From assembly GCA_949775045.1 (NCBI GenBank), contig OX459097.1, positions 16,716,210 to 16,780,209 on the forward strand: 64,000 nucleotides of DNA. Direction: 5' to 3'. The translations under genes were made by a program, and so were the position numbers. Below, piece after piece: positions 8,992 to 21,300 of the stretch (positions are counted from its first letter, which is position 1; every line of letters starts with the position of its first letter). Source of the DNA: Metridium senile. Its lineage: Eukaryota; Cnidaria; Anthozoa; Actiniaria; Metridiidae. The notes beneath the pieces are model-generated. The model was given only the letters and a program-made list of their open reading frames with translations, was not told the DNA's origin and did not search any database.

Positions 8992-11979
8992 TTACATTGC
9001 AAATGAAATACTCCAACCGGGACCGCTTTCTTTAAAGGCCGGGACATAGAAAGCGGCAGACACCGCGACATGACGCAGGGAAAAATCGCTTTTATGTGTT
9101 ACCAGATTGAATTTATGCGGCTTGTCGAAGATTTGCTCATGAACTCTACGTGTCTTAGAGCAAAGACTGTAGCTGAGTCTGCGACAATACTTTTTAAAAT
9201 ACATGTACAATGAAATCACACTAATATCATCCATACTTATTACCTGACTCTTTGTTCTTGAAAACCAGTGTGAGTAGGAAGTATCTGATATAACATTTGG
9301 TTTTGCCGGGTTCTTTTGACACCGAGGTTTATTAGCCTTCAATAGCTCTTTTTCCGATACAAGATGGACACAGGAATCTCGGTAACAGTGGTTTTTGTCG
9401 TGTTCTTTGCAAGAAGTAGGGCAAATAGGACAACGTATACAGAAGTCAAATTCAGCTAAACTTTTCATCCAAGGAAAAGATGTCACCATTTTGTTTAGAG
9501 TTTCACGCAGGAATTCTAGTATGGACTTGCACTGTTGAACATCATCAAGTCGACCTAAGTTCACGTCGTCGATTAAGGCTACTGCAATTGTTGCTGTATC
9601 GGCCATGAAAACCAAGCTAAATTCATAGTCTTCATCAAGCTGGAAGTAAAACCTACAAAAAAAAAAGAGAACAAAAAATATATTGATTAAGGGAAAACAA
9701 TAAAACTATTAAAAAGACTAACACCCTGTCCACATTATCCACATAAATAGTCACCGAAAACGGAATTCCGTCCAAGTGTGGACGGCTTTAAACTTCCGTT
9801 TTCGTGGTCATCAAGAAATCAACTTTACTCGGTATAGAGTGGATGGGGCGTGGAAAGAGTATATACCTTGCAAAATTTCGTAAAGTGAGGTGCGGTGGAG
9901 TGGAACTCTTCCATTTCAAGTTGTACATCTCGTCAACTGCAACTAGAAGTCTTGGAAAGAGGCCCAAAGGAAGATGCAAACTCTTAAATCGAACCACCAG
10001 TGGGGAAGCACAGTTGACACTTTTTACAAGTTTATGCGTCTCATCGATTGTACTATTTGACAACATTGCAGGAACAAGAAACGATCCATCCCGTTGTTTG
10101 CAAACGAGAGAGAACTTTTCCATGATGGTAATTAACGATTCAACTGATGTGTCATCGTTCAGCAAGTCCTTCCACAGGTATTCAGTCGAGAAACTTGACG
10201 TCGATAATTCCTTGATCCTCAAGTTTTCGCCATTCATCTTCATACCCTTCGTGACATTCAAACGGTTGAACAGTTATCACTTTAGCGAACATGTCAAGCA
10301 GCCACTGCGTGTCGATGATTATCATACCAGTTTCTGGAAAATGTATTATCACTTTAAGGTCATGTAAATAGTTCAGTAATGTCTCGAGTTCACCTGATGA
10401 GATATCCACTTCACATTGTAAGGCAATACCTTTGGCTTCTTGAAGTGTAATGTGCTTTCTCTTCTCATCTCGGGCAAGATGCTCCAGTTTCTTCTCAAAG
10501 AGCAGCCATCGAATTGGAATATCCTCATTCTTTTGTGGAAGATTGTTTGCCTTTTTACATATTTGCGTTTTAAGTTGTTTTATGTCCGCATCCTCAGGGC
10601 TTGAGCTTCCTGAAACTGTGTTGTCGACAGTGTATATTTCATGAACGACGTGACGCCCTGGTGCAAAGTCTTTTTCTCTAAGCGTTGCGAGAATCTTTCT
10701 TGCAGTTTTTGTTACTTCTGCTTCAAAAGGTTCATCAGCATGTGTTGAGACTACAAAGACAGGGGAACCTCCTTCCAGCATTGAGTTAGCATCAATCAAG
10801 GACAACCAGAATTTCAAGTGGTCAATATTTGTCATGGGATCTTGATCAATCTTCCTTTCTACTGCTCCAGTCTTTACTATGGGGGTTGCCTGAGCATGTA
10901 GGTCCTTTTTTAAACTATGAACAAGAAGATAGATGCCTTTTGGAGGAAGAAACACTGAATGAGTGACGCTATAGACTGGCTGCCCTGCAAAATCCATTGC
11001 CTGGAAAAATAGGTAGTTTTCCATTTGCTTTTCAGCATCAGGGTTTTGTAAAATTGTCTCTGTATACCTCGAAACTTCATCGGGAAGTAGTTCGGGCTGG
11101 TTGAAGTCTGATTCGTGGTTCTGAACATTGTTCATGTTTTGATGTTCATTATCATCTACCATTTCAGGGTCTTTTTGCAGCTGTAGGACTATTGGTTCTA
11201 CTGAGCGAGCCGTTGCGTGGTTCTCGACGCCACCTTCTTGGTTCTGGATGCTATCTTCCTGAGTAGAATATTCTTGATGATTATTCTCTAAGCTGTTAGT
11301 GTCATCTTCATTGTCTGACTTTGGTTGTGCAATCTTCTTGAACCAATGCTTCACAACTCCCATTGCTGTGCAATGATTGTACAGCAAGTTTTCGTTGCTT
11401 TCGTTTTTCTCCCAGTTACCATCTACCTTTGATAAAGAACGCTCAAGTTTTGCTCCCACAGTGCTGTCTTCAGACAAATTAAATTCCTCCCCTATACAAA
11501 AATAAAAATAAATTATTTATAATAATAATAGTAAGTCTGTTTAGTGTCCCTTCACAGCCGGGGTTTCGTACCTCCTTAGGTCTACGTACGTCCCCTGGTG
11601 CATGCAGTTTGTAAGTTTGTGTGTAAGCGTCCTTATTATCTGAAAAGCCGCCAAAGTCTAACAAATTACAGATAACATTATAGTCTATGTTAGTGCGACG
11701 GTGACACACAACCCGCACTACCATTATAAAAATCGAACGCAATTCCGTAACGATAGATGCATATCAAAATATTAATTAATAAATATATTTGCAATAGATA
11801 CAACGCTTTACCATTAAGAGATCTTAGCAAGCTTGTTTTTCCAGAGCGTGATTGACCAACCAAAACAACTGGCACGCGAGTATTCTTAACGCTTCCACTT
11901 TTTAAAGCATGTTTGTAGGCACTTTGTGCTTGTGGGCCACGCGCAAGAATTTCAGGTGGGACTGTATCGGACTCCTTGT
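8992..11979 (-). pseudogene. Roco-family (ROC-COR) GTPase, 3' part, frameshifted
   Basis: Three exons on the minus strand: 11979-11812, 11491-9867 and 9652-8992, with phase-compatible GT-AG junctions. The first ends in a P-loop (GQSRSGKTSLL). The second carries DFAGQPVYSVTH (the G3-like motif of ROC domains), the STHAD G4-like motif, then a COR domain. Roco proteins are large multidomain GTPases acting in signalling and innate responses. Near 10180-10200 the reading frame ends just after KFLD, while the COR sequence continues at once in another frame as TEYLWKDLLND, so a small indel breaks the gene; an assembly error is possible. 5' exons are not in the window. A cysteine-rich stretch (CIRCPICPTSC) lies in the last exon. 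Confidence 0.7.
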
Positions 11980-11999
11980 CTGTTATGAAATATAAATTA

Positions 12000-12840
12000 G
12001 TGTTAATTCAATATACAGTCACACAATTTGACTTTTTCTATCTATGAGTATGTCCTGAAAGTGGGTATGGATAAATTCATCATATAGGTGAGCATCGTGT
12101 TTGCAATTTTTGCTATTGTGAGGCTTATTTGCCAACCAGTTACACAATAGATTTTTTTTTTGCTCTAATAACAATGGTTGGTTGTCAAAACCATAATAAA
12201 AAATAAGTCACTGTAGTAAAAAGGAGTAACCCTTCAATTCTTATCAGTGTATTTGTATGGATTGAAAATACTCACATTTGTGTAGTGTATGTGATACAAG
12301 TGTGCATCCTGTGTATGATGTGTAATGTGTATATCTGTGCATAGAGGGCTTATCTGTAGAAATAGGACTGTGTCTATATGTGCATGCACACTTGTGTAGT
12401 GTACGTGATACAAGTGTGCATCCTGTGTATAATGTGCAATGTGTACATATTCATTTATTCGTCTATATATCACCCCATAATAATAAATATACTAACAAAC
12501 AAACAAAACCTTTATGTGTGAATGAATGAATGAATATATAATTAATAGGTAACTGACGATTCTTTTAATAAGAATTATACACACCCTTCACAATAAGAGT
12601 TTAAAAATTCTTTGCCATTTAACTAAATACACATATATACACATATATACACAACCACATTTGCAAATTCATGTCGACAAGCCTGTTTTGACATTGAAAT
12701 CTCCAGACGAGTGAGCCTCACAACTCACGAAACAGGCTTGCCGAGATGAATTTGTAGTTGTGTTTACTCCTACCCTCACATATATTTTGCTCTACTTCAT
12801 TCTATCAACCACTCTCAACAGATGATTCGAACCATATACT
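12000..12840. repeat. Interspersed repeat, GTGTATG-rich; second copy near 57.26-58.15 kb
   Basis: The sequence just upstream of the Roco exon at 11979 recurs, diverged, at about 57260-58150. Shared phrases include gtcctgaaagtggg, catcctgtgtat, ttattcgtctatatatcacc and aggtaactgacgattctt. Parts recur inverted at 19600-19840. It contains two imperfect copies of a GTGATACAAGTGTGCATCC segment (12290 and 12406). No coding sequence. Confidence 0.6.
12655..12765. repeat. Hairpin MITE remnant
   Basis: ttcatgtcgacaagcctgttt (about 12668-12687) pairs imperfectly with aaacaggcttgccgagatgaa (about 12729-12749), and the similarity extends outward to the CAAATTC/GAATTTG flanks. Confidence 0.6.
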
Positions 12841-12849
12841 TTACATATA

Positions 12850-14028
12850 CACATATATGGTTTTTGTGACTATTATTACTATTATTAACCAACTGGCGTA
12901 TGGATTCCCTCTAGCTCAAACTAATTAAGCGAAACAAAGATGATATCTAGCATTTTTGATCAATGGTTAATGGCATTGTGACTATCAAACGGTTTTTATA
13001 CTGATTTCTTAATACGCTGATAATTTGGGTCTTGTTAGGGTTTTCCGATTTACCGGCACAAAGGATGCAGCCAGATGATCTATAGTACCAGTGTTAATTT
13101 TTCATTATTTCTGCAATATTGTTCTTATTTTTTTTATTCTTACTCAGAAAATGTAATATTTTGAACGCATGCAACTCCTAGAAATTCTAATAAAGGTAAA
13201 CAGGTAAACATGCACGTATGCTAATTAGTATCTGGTACTATTAGTACTAAAGTCGCTAAATCGGAAAACCCTATTTTGTATTTTGCCGTAGAGGTCACAC
13301 GGAATGCATGTTGGCAAGACATTCTATAAATAAAACGACAAGTCGTCGTCTGTCCCCCTCCCCATACCAAAGAATGTTCAATTACAGTATATCTGTGTTA
13401 CCTCTACGGAGTTCGTCCAAGTAAAATAACATAGAAAACATGATTACAGTACTGCGTCTTTGTACAGGTTTTTCCTGGCAGGAATCAAATAGCACATATC
13501 ACAAATCCACTTTAACACGTTTTGCTATAAATAAGCGAAGAATTGCATCATACAGGTTATCAGTTTTATAAACAAGACTAATAGACACTGATTTATAGGT
13601 TTGTCCCAGGTACCACCTGGGGCTGTCCCATTATCATGGAACTCATGATAAGAACTTATGCATGACAAAATCGCTTGAGCTCATGATAAACTTTGGCTCT
13701 GCCGTCGTGTACCGGTATCCTTTGCCTTTCTATTGTCATTCTAGACAATAGATGGTTCACGAACTATTGTTTAGCCTTTTGTGCAATAGGGGGTCTTCTA
13801 ATTACCAGTACATGACGGCACAACCTAAACTTTGGATCGCCAAAATGTGTTTACAGCGTTTCACTGCGAGTTTTGTTTTAGGCAAAAGATGAATACAAAT
13901 TTGAAGAAATCTTTAATTTGAAATTAATTCATCATCTTTGTTTCGCTTAGTTGCTATAGTTTGAGCTAAAAAAATTCATACGCCAGTTGGTTAATAATAG
14001 TAATAATAGTCACAAGAACCAAGGACTA
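12850..14028. mobile_element. Non-autonomous element with about 100-bp TIRs
   Basis: The left end (about 12858-12960) contains gtgactattattactatta, an ACCAACTGGCGTATG core and GCGAAACAAAGATGAT. The right end (about 13930-14020) carries the reverse complement of all three in order. A left-end-only copy is at about 58180-58300. No transposase is seen. A smaller MITE (13036-13276) is nested inside. The superfamily is not identifiable from the ends. Confidence 0.7.
13036..13276. mobile_element. Nested MITE with TAGGGTTTTCCGATTTA ends
   Basis: TAGGGTTTTCCGATTTA near 13036 is matched by its reverse complement TAAATCGGAAAACCCTA ending near 13274. It lies inside the larger TIR element. No ORF. Confidence 0.75.
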
Positions 14029-14087
14029 TAGTGTATATATAAATAGTTACAGTGCTGCTAATTCAACCGAGGCCACCACGAGTTTAT

Positions 14088-14220
14088 TAGCCAATCACGT
14101 TTGAGCTTAAGAACAAAAGAACCAGACATAGACGATCCGTCAATTCGTGCCAATAATTTGATTGGCTGATAAGGAGAGAAAGTAGATATCTTGTGTTCTT
14201 AAGCTCAAACGTGATTATGA
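14088..14220. repeat. Hairpin MITE
   Basis: AATCACGTTTGAGCTTAAGA (about 14093-14112) and its reverse complement (about 14195-14215) bracket a short AT-rich interior. Confidence 0.7.
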
Positions 14221-14505
14221 TTATGACTATTGTAGAAACAACTAGTTTGTTAGCTTTTTACGAACGACTCAGAACCTTTAACTTCAGTTTCCAGTCTATC
14301 TTTATTGTACTCATTGGCTATACGAGAGGTGTTTTACAAGCTGAGTAAGCTCTAGCTATCGGCGCGGAAATCTTTCCTTGAGTAGGTATTGTAGTCAGAA
14401 GGATTCCTTACTCGACCATTATCCGATCCTTACTTAGGTTAGATTCTTAACCTAAGCTGAGCTTCACTCAGTCCTGTTAGCCAACTAGCTGTCTACACTA
14501 GAAGT

Positions 14506-14535
14506 AGTAAAAGAAGAAGAAGAAGAAGAAGAAAA
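14506..14535. repeat. (AAG)n microsatellite
   Basis: A run of GAA/AAG triplets, about 27 bases long. Confidence 0.9.
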
Positions 14536-14994
14536 CTGGCGTGCAGTCGTTTAAATAATACTCATTAGCATTCTTTCACGTGACATTACGTAATTGGAAT
14601 AAACCAATAAGATTCTTCGACCCTATATAATCAAAACGAGGCTAACCTAATTAACGAATGTTTAAGAAAGAAAATAGAAGATGGAAAAACTAAGTTTTCA
14701 CTACGTTTCTAGTAGCAAACTATTTAGATACACTGTCGTATGGATAGTGTATCCAAAAAGAAACTTAACTGTGATTTTTGTTTTCCTGGACATTACTTTC
14801 TGGCAGAGCAATTCGAGCTGAATTGGCATGACGCAATAAGGCCACGTAATAGAATATTATTCATAATTACTAAGGTGTTCGTTACTGCTGTTGCGCAGTA
14901 GCGCGAACTGATCTGCCTCTGATAGATAGATAGATCGTTTATTTAAATAACTGCACCTAGCAGCCAAAAGCTGAATTACGTGGTGAAATACAAT

Positions 14995-14999
<5 letters not shown>

Positions 15000-15029
<30 letters not shown>

Positions 15030-15153
15030 TCGTTTGCAAAAATTCTGACCGCATCAAAGTATATCGGGTGCATTGTGGGTAATGTTTATTTATGCCTTTG
15101 AGTGCTTTTATGCGCTCTTGGTACTATCAGAACCACCCATAATACTTCAATGA

Positions 15154-15190
<37 letters not shown>
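15000..15190. repeat. Two (TA)n microsatellites around a CAGTCGTTTGCAAAA segment
   Basis: (TA)n at about 15000-15026 and 15158-15190. Between them is about 130 bp beginning CAGTCGTTTGCAAAAATTCT, which resembles a mariner-type terminus, although no matching inverted end is clear. Confidence 0.6.
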
Positions 15191-15195
<5 letters not shown>

Positions 15196-17514
15196 TAACT
15201 ATAATAACTATAATTTATAAAAATTCGATAAATATATTGCATCTATATTGCATCTAGTATTGAATATACTATTTACAATAAATTTTGAAAATTATGGGCT
15301 ACTAAAACGTTCCATTGAATGACTGAGTATAAAATAATTTTTAAATCGATTCGTCCTACAATGGGGAATGTCAAATTGTCTCATCCTCCGTAGTTTTCTG
15401 TTGTTGGAGGCCTTCGGCGGGAGAAGTGAAGCCAGCTTGTGGTCTGAATCATTGGCTATCATCTCGAATAAGTCGTTGGACAATATATCACGCCTGGCAG
15501 ACAGGGTTGTTAATTCAGCTGCCTGAAGTGCCTCTGAGTAGTTGAGCTCTGTGTAAATCGTTCTCATTGCGCGCCTCTGTATTGCCTCAATCTGGGTAGA
15601 TAGGTAGTCAGGGAGGCTGCGATGGAATACCTGGCACGCATATTCTAGTACTGATCTTATCACAGCACAGTAAAACTGCACTAGGTCAGAAGAGTTTATC
15701 CCAGCACGCTTGAGCTGTCGTAGAAGGTATAAACGCTTTGCAGCCTTGGATGTTATTATTCCATTTCAGATTGTTTTGGATCGTCAGACCGAGCACTTTC
15801 ACAGATGAAACTTGGTCGAATTGTATCCCGTCAATCTCCATGGGCATGTGATTGACGGGGTTTCTCTTCAAGGTAGTGAAGATCTCCTTACACTTGGTTG
15901 GATTAATTTGAAGTAAATTCTCGTTGGAATAGCTACTGATGTGGTTAACGGCTTGCTGCAGTATGCTGTGACTAGATAGCGGGATTGCTTCGGAAACGGT
16001 AGTATCATCGGCAAACTTCCACATAAGTGTAGAGGCATTGGGTGTCTCCAGATCATTGATCATGGCCAAAAATAGCCAAGGACCAAGACGGGTCCCCTGA
16101 GGAACCCCAGCAGGAACACTTTGCTAGTCAGAGTAGCTAAGTCCACCAAGCTTTACCCTTTGCTGTCTGTCTCTCAAAAAGTCAATAATCCAATTCAAGG
16201 TAGTAGGTTTTACGCCAAGACTAGAGAGCTTGGCCACTAGCGTCTGGTGGTCAACCAGGTCAAAGGCCTTGCGGAAATCGACTAAGGCAGTTCTTACAGA
16301 CCATCCAGTTCTGTCGGTGGTGCTCAGCCAATGGTGGAGCATGGAGATAAGTGCGAGGCTCGTGGACGAGCCAGGAATGAAGCCATACTGGTTGGGATCG
16401 ATAGATGATAACATAGTAGGTTTTAAGGACTTTTCAATGACAAAGTATTCAGCAATCTTAGACAGCGTGGACGTGAGTGAGATTGGTCTTAGGTCCTTGT
16501 TAAAGTCGCGTACTGTAGTAGCCTTGGGAAGTGGTGGGACGTCGGCAAGCTTCCAGACTAGAGGAACTTTACATTCAGCAAAAGAAGAGAAGGATGTCAG
16601 CGACTGGTGTAGCCAAAATGTCAGCAAATTCCTTCAGCACCCAATTGGGAAGATTGTCAGGGCCACCTGCTCTGGAAGTACTCACAGCTCGAATGTTTAT
16701 AGCTATAGCAAGTGAATACTCGTTGACGGATATTGGTTGATCGTCATATCTAGGAAAGTAGGCACTATCTGGTAGAGGCACATAGTCTTTCATCACGCTA
16801 ACGAACGCATCTTTGATCTTTCTCGGCAAAACAGAATCATCACAAGCTAGGTCAGCGTGGAGTATAGATGATAGATCACGCCCAGTTCGTTTGGCCGTAC
16901 CGCAAAGCTGTTTTACTTCCCGCCTCCAATCACGAGGCTTAGTGTCACCCAAGTTCTTAACTTTAGTTTCGTAGTAAGCTTTGCGACCTCGCTTACGTTC
17001 CCGGTTCACTTTATTTCGTAGAATCAGTTGTAGAAAGAGTCATTATTAGAGGCGAGGGCCTTTTGGCGGCGAGAGATAAGGCTCTTTAGTTGAGCAGTTA
17101 TCCAAGGGCGATCAGTTTCATGGACTCTTACCGACCGTTTAGGCATGATGAAGTCCAATCCGAGGTTGATGATTTCCGTGAGGATTTTGAGTTTCTCTTC
17201 GCTTGACTGCTGGGTGGATAATAAGTTAGACCAGGGCACTTGGAGCAGAAATCAGCCCATACTCGCCACCTTACTTGGTCTCTTGTCTCTTGCCTTGATT
17301 GTCTTGTGCTGAGGTTTGGTTGATTTTTCCCGAGTTCCTGCACTAGCCAAAATCGTCAGATGATCAGAGAGGCCAAACGCATGCAACCTGCGAGGATGAG
17401 AGTAGAATTCAGACATACTGGTGAATATTTGGTCGAGCGTCCGTTCTCCCCTGGTAGGGAAATCAACTAAAGGCTTGAGTTGGAAGGGTCTAGCGGCCAC
17501 TCTAAACAATTCAA

Positions 17515-18292
17515 TTCAATTCAATTCAATTCATCTTTATTTACTACATATATTTACAATTTTATTTAACAATATTTAATTGAAACAGATTCAATAGTAG
17601 TAGCTAATTGTAATAGCTTAATTTATATTATTGAATATGTTTTAATTACTTTGAAAGAGGAGATAATTATTAATTAATAATTGAATAATTTATGAATAAA
17701 TAGATAATTAAATAAAGAATAGAAAGAATAGAAAAAATAGAAAAAAGGTACAAAATGACGGTAATACATGTACAGCTGAAGATAGCATAATAGTATTTGA
17801 TTATTACAAATAAGATAAATTTACAAATGCGAAATTATATAATTTCAGTTATAGATGGCAATATTGGAGGTCTATTATGTACATTATATTCAATATTATA
17901 AGCAAAACTAGATAAGAAAAGAAAAACAAGGCTTAGCTAGCATAAGAATCTATCAGTCTTTTTTTCAGTTCTTTTTTAAACAATGGCCTGCTAAGCATTT
18001 TAAGATCTTCATCAATGGAATTCCAAACCTTTACACCATTAAAACGGATATTAAATTTGCCATAATTAGTTCTAACACGAGGCAAAGAAAGAGAAGATTT
18101 TGATGCAAGTCTGGTATTGTAGTTATGTGTCTCTTTGATTTTTACAAAAAAAGGATCAAATACACTTGGTAATTTACCTGCATGATAGTCATACATGAAT
18201 AATGCATTATGAAAATAGATGAGGTCATGAAGTTTTAGTATCTTTAGATTTATGAAGAGAGGATTAGTATGATCAGTATAGGCAGAAAAGGG
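17515..18292 (-). mobile_element. Nested 5'-truncated LINE 3' end
   Basis: This splits the endonuclease region of the surrounding LINE: the host frame reads DFNKT on the high-coordinate side and resumes with FRVAARPFQLKPL on the low-coordinate side. The insert encodes only a LINE C-terminus (17933-18196, with HNYNTRLASK, RTNYGKFNI and GVKVWNSID motifs). It ends in a (GAATT)n tail on the minus strand (about 17515-17533), as expected for an end-first, truncated retrotransposition. Confidence 0.7.
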
Positions 18293-19130
18293 CAGAAGGG
18301 CAGAAGTGTCTTATTGAAGTCTCCCGCCATGATGATTGCGCTGTTGGGGTACTCTGATTCAACGTTCTCCAGAGATGTTATCAGGTAGTCTTTCATGGTG
18401 ACGTCATTGGCATTAGGGGGTTGATAAACAACACCAACGATGACATTAGAAAAGCCACGCGGCAAACGTTTTGGTCTTTATAAATCTGCCCAAAGAACTT
18501 CATGGTCCGTATGATGAAGACTGGATAAGACTTTGCACTCAATTGACTCTTTAACATACATGCACACACCTTCGTGCTGACCATTGACACGGTCCCGCCT
18601 GTAAAGCTGATAGCCATTAATGGAAATTGGTCCGACCGGAACATTTTCCCGTAGCCAAGTCTCTGTAAAAATAGCGAAGTCTGAGTCGACGCTGTTAACT
18701 GTGTATGCGATCTCATCTACTTTTGGCGCCAGTGACATGGTGTTGGATAACAAAAGCGATGGAACGTAATACGAACTCCCAGGGGTACTGCCATTTACAC
18801 TTCTGAGTTCAGATTGTTTTTGAATATTTAATAAGTTGGCAAAGTTTATGAAATTTTGAGTTTTTTGAGTTCTAGAAGTCAAACCGGCAGGATTATTTCC
18901 TTTAACACTTGACATCAGGGTAGGAATTGGACGAGCGCCGTGTTTATGTACATGATTTGATCCGCCACGCTTTCCTCGAGTAGACTTCAGAATGCCGGCT
19001 GCTTTAAATGCGTTCCATTCAGTAGGCACAACAGGCTGGATCTTTTCGGGTAGATTTTTCCACCAAAATCTCAAAGAAAGTATAAGGGATCGACTGTAGG
19101 TGATTGCCATGATCTTAGGATGAATACCCT

Positions 19131-19600
19131 GCTTGATAGATGTCGATACTATCAGTCAAAACAGAATAAAATATATAATTTCTACAGACTAAATATAGAG
19201 CAGCCAGCAGCGCTCATTACATATTCATCATATAGCTGAGAAACTAAGGGAACAATTAACACGCACTTGTTAATGGTAGCATTCGTGATGGTAATGATAA
19301 CCTAACCGAACATCCTTGATTAACTCAAGCATGTTAAGTTTGCCGACAACTTGTTAACCGGCAAGTGTTTTCTTAATGAAAAACATATTAAAAACAGATC
19401 AGAAGGACGATCAACCAATGACGGAGAGCTTTGCTAATGAATACTATCTAACCCAATTTGTTCTTTAAAACAGAAAACATATTTCAATTAGAAAACTGAA
19501 AGCAAGTGTTGAGCCACTTGGATTAAGTTAATTTATAAGTTTGTGACACCGAAAGCAAAATAATATCTGAAAAGTGTGTTATTTAAACACAACAAAAATG
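19131..19600. other. Gene-poor interval
   Basis: AT-rich; no gene or clear repeat recognised. Confidence 0.4.
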
Positions 19601-19850
19601 AGCCAATTCTTGCCTCATGACACTATGATTATGATGCCGTGTGAACCATGCTTTACCTATTAATTATATATTCATTCATTGATTTATTCATTCATTCACC
19701 CATAAAGTTTTTGTTTGTTTCTTTGTATAGTTATCTATTTATTAATTCATTTGAATTAATTTATTCCTTCATTCATTTTATAGGGTGATATATAAACGAA
19801 TAAAGATCGTAAAAAAATGTAAACGAGACAATATAACAAAGTCAGGGCGA
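19600..19850 (-). repeat. Interspersed repeat, inverted relative to 57.9-58.1 kb
   Basis: The stretch with caaccataaag-like text, attcattcattgatttattc and tagggtgatatataaacga is the reverse complement of about 57900-58110, and also resembles 12450-12560 in reverse. Confidence 0.65.
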
Positions 19851-19889
19851 ATAAGAAGTAAAATTGAAAAAACAAATACAAGTTTTGAT

Positions 19890-20720
19890 AATAATAATAA
19901 TACTTTATTTATATAGCGTAAATTCCTAAAGTCCAAATACGCTTAACAATGTTATAATAATAAGTAAACTAAATACAGACAAAAAGTAAAAAGTAAAACG
20001 ATCATAAAAAAAAGTGACTACAAATTAAGAAAAGCTAAATATAAATAATATAGGAAATAAATTAATTTATAACGTAAGCCTGTCTGAAAAGGTGCGTTTT
20101 AAGAGCGAATGTCCACTAGCACCGAACAAAATCGAGAATACGTGGCACATGATGGAAAAACAAAATCCTTCATATTTCATCCATCGAAACCCTATCATAT
20201 ACTAAGAAACGTGGTGGGGTTTGTTTTCGAAAATTTTATTTTAAACGCGAGAAATTTAGAAAAACGTGACCCATACCGGAAAAGTCTAAAATCGACAAAA
20301 AAATCGCTTGATCATGACTTCTCAAAAACGCCTCATTTGATTAATTCAAAACGAATAAAAACAAAAATCGACTTCATAATCGTGTATAGCAGATAATAAT
20401 GAAGGGCTGGATCTAAATTCTAAACTTTAAGTGTGTGTTTTTAAGCCATAGGAAGCAATCAAAAATTGTATAATTTTGCGAGTTGAAATTTTCTAATTTA
20501 CCACACTTTTTAAATATTACTTTTTCCTGCCCGGTATATTTCTGATTTTCTTGATATTTTGAATTTTAGTAGAGGAAATGTTGTTCTTTAAGATGATATA
20601 AAAATCTTACTCGGGCTTTTTATATTTGTAGAGATATAGCGATTTAAATATCGTGAAAATCACAACAAAAAACTGTCAACAACTCCAGACAATTAGACGC
20701 GTCTCGTATAGCCAGCGCGA
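19890..20720 (-). repeat. LINE 3' end plus conserved repeat shared with 37.7-38.3 kb
   Basis: 19890-20105 looks like the 3' end of a CR1-like LINE read on the minus strand (tttatttatatagcg motif). 20109-20720 is almost identical to the reverse complement of about 37740-38346. An open frame in both copies (20109-20396 plus; 38346-38068 minus) is conserved except for small changes, but this is explained by recent common origin. No protein family is recognised. Confidence 0.65.
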
Positions 20721-21300
20721 ACTCTAATTAATTTGTGATTGTTTTGAAGTATCCTTAAAAATCTTAGAATTTATTTTATAACTTTTATGAACGGCTAAAT
20801 CTTGTGTTTTAATAAATAGTAGTTAGCAAATATAACACCGATTTATGTCAAAATAGTTTTGGCGTTTATAGTAAGGGCTATAAGCTGCTTGACAGCTCGT
20901 TAAAAACTATTCTGTCACCGAAAGTTACTAAATAGAATAAATACTTAAGTGCCTATTATATAGGCGAACAAAACGTTTCATTTCTTTATGAAGTGTCATG
21001 GTAGGTTCGTATAAAAACTACAAGTGCAAGTGAATTAGAGAGCGTGATATTCATAATAAAACAATACCTAAAACATAATAAAATGACGCATAAAGAGACA
21101 CATATTAAAACATTAATGATTTATTGATCGTTGATAATCGCAAGTCACTTCAAGGACTAGATTAAGTAATCTCAGCAGGAGCTGAAGCATTTTAATTGAT
21201 GATTTGCTTGATGTGGTAGAACGACTCCAAGATGCAGGTCAAGGAATGCAGACACGCATACGAGCTGGAAAGCGTTATCTTAAAAGCGATTGAAATCGGC
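20721..21300. other. Gene-poor interval
   Basis: AT-rich; no gene recognised. Confidence 0.4.

Larger units (their letters stand above)
14916..19130 (-). mobile_element. CR1/L2-like LINE, decayed
   Basis: Minus-strand remnants of an endonuclease plus reverse transcriptase polyprotein, read from 19110 down to about 15292. The endonuclease part shows FAIFTETWLRE, VGVVYQPPN and IIMAGDFNKT. The reverse transcriptase shows LRPISLTSTLSKI, ALVDFRKAFD and the catalytic FADDT, then VLGLTI. These are the APE-type endonuclease and RT of non-LTR retrotransposons, which insert by target-primed reverse transcription. The frame is broken several times (for example near 16124-16069) and by a nested LINE fragment at 17515-18292. 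A short ATCT repeat near 14916-14935 may be the 3' tail. TA microsatellites near 15000 and 15150 sit in the 3' region. Not functional. Confidence 0.8.

Noticed and set aside
9804..10367. Plus-strand ORF of 187 codons
   Set aside because: It lies antisense to well-supported Roco COR-domain exons and has no family features.
16230..16740. Plus-strand ORFs opposite the LINE reverse transcriptase
   Set aside because: Shadows of the minus-strand RT coding sequence.
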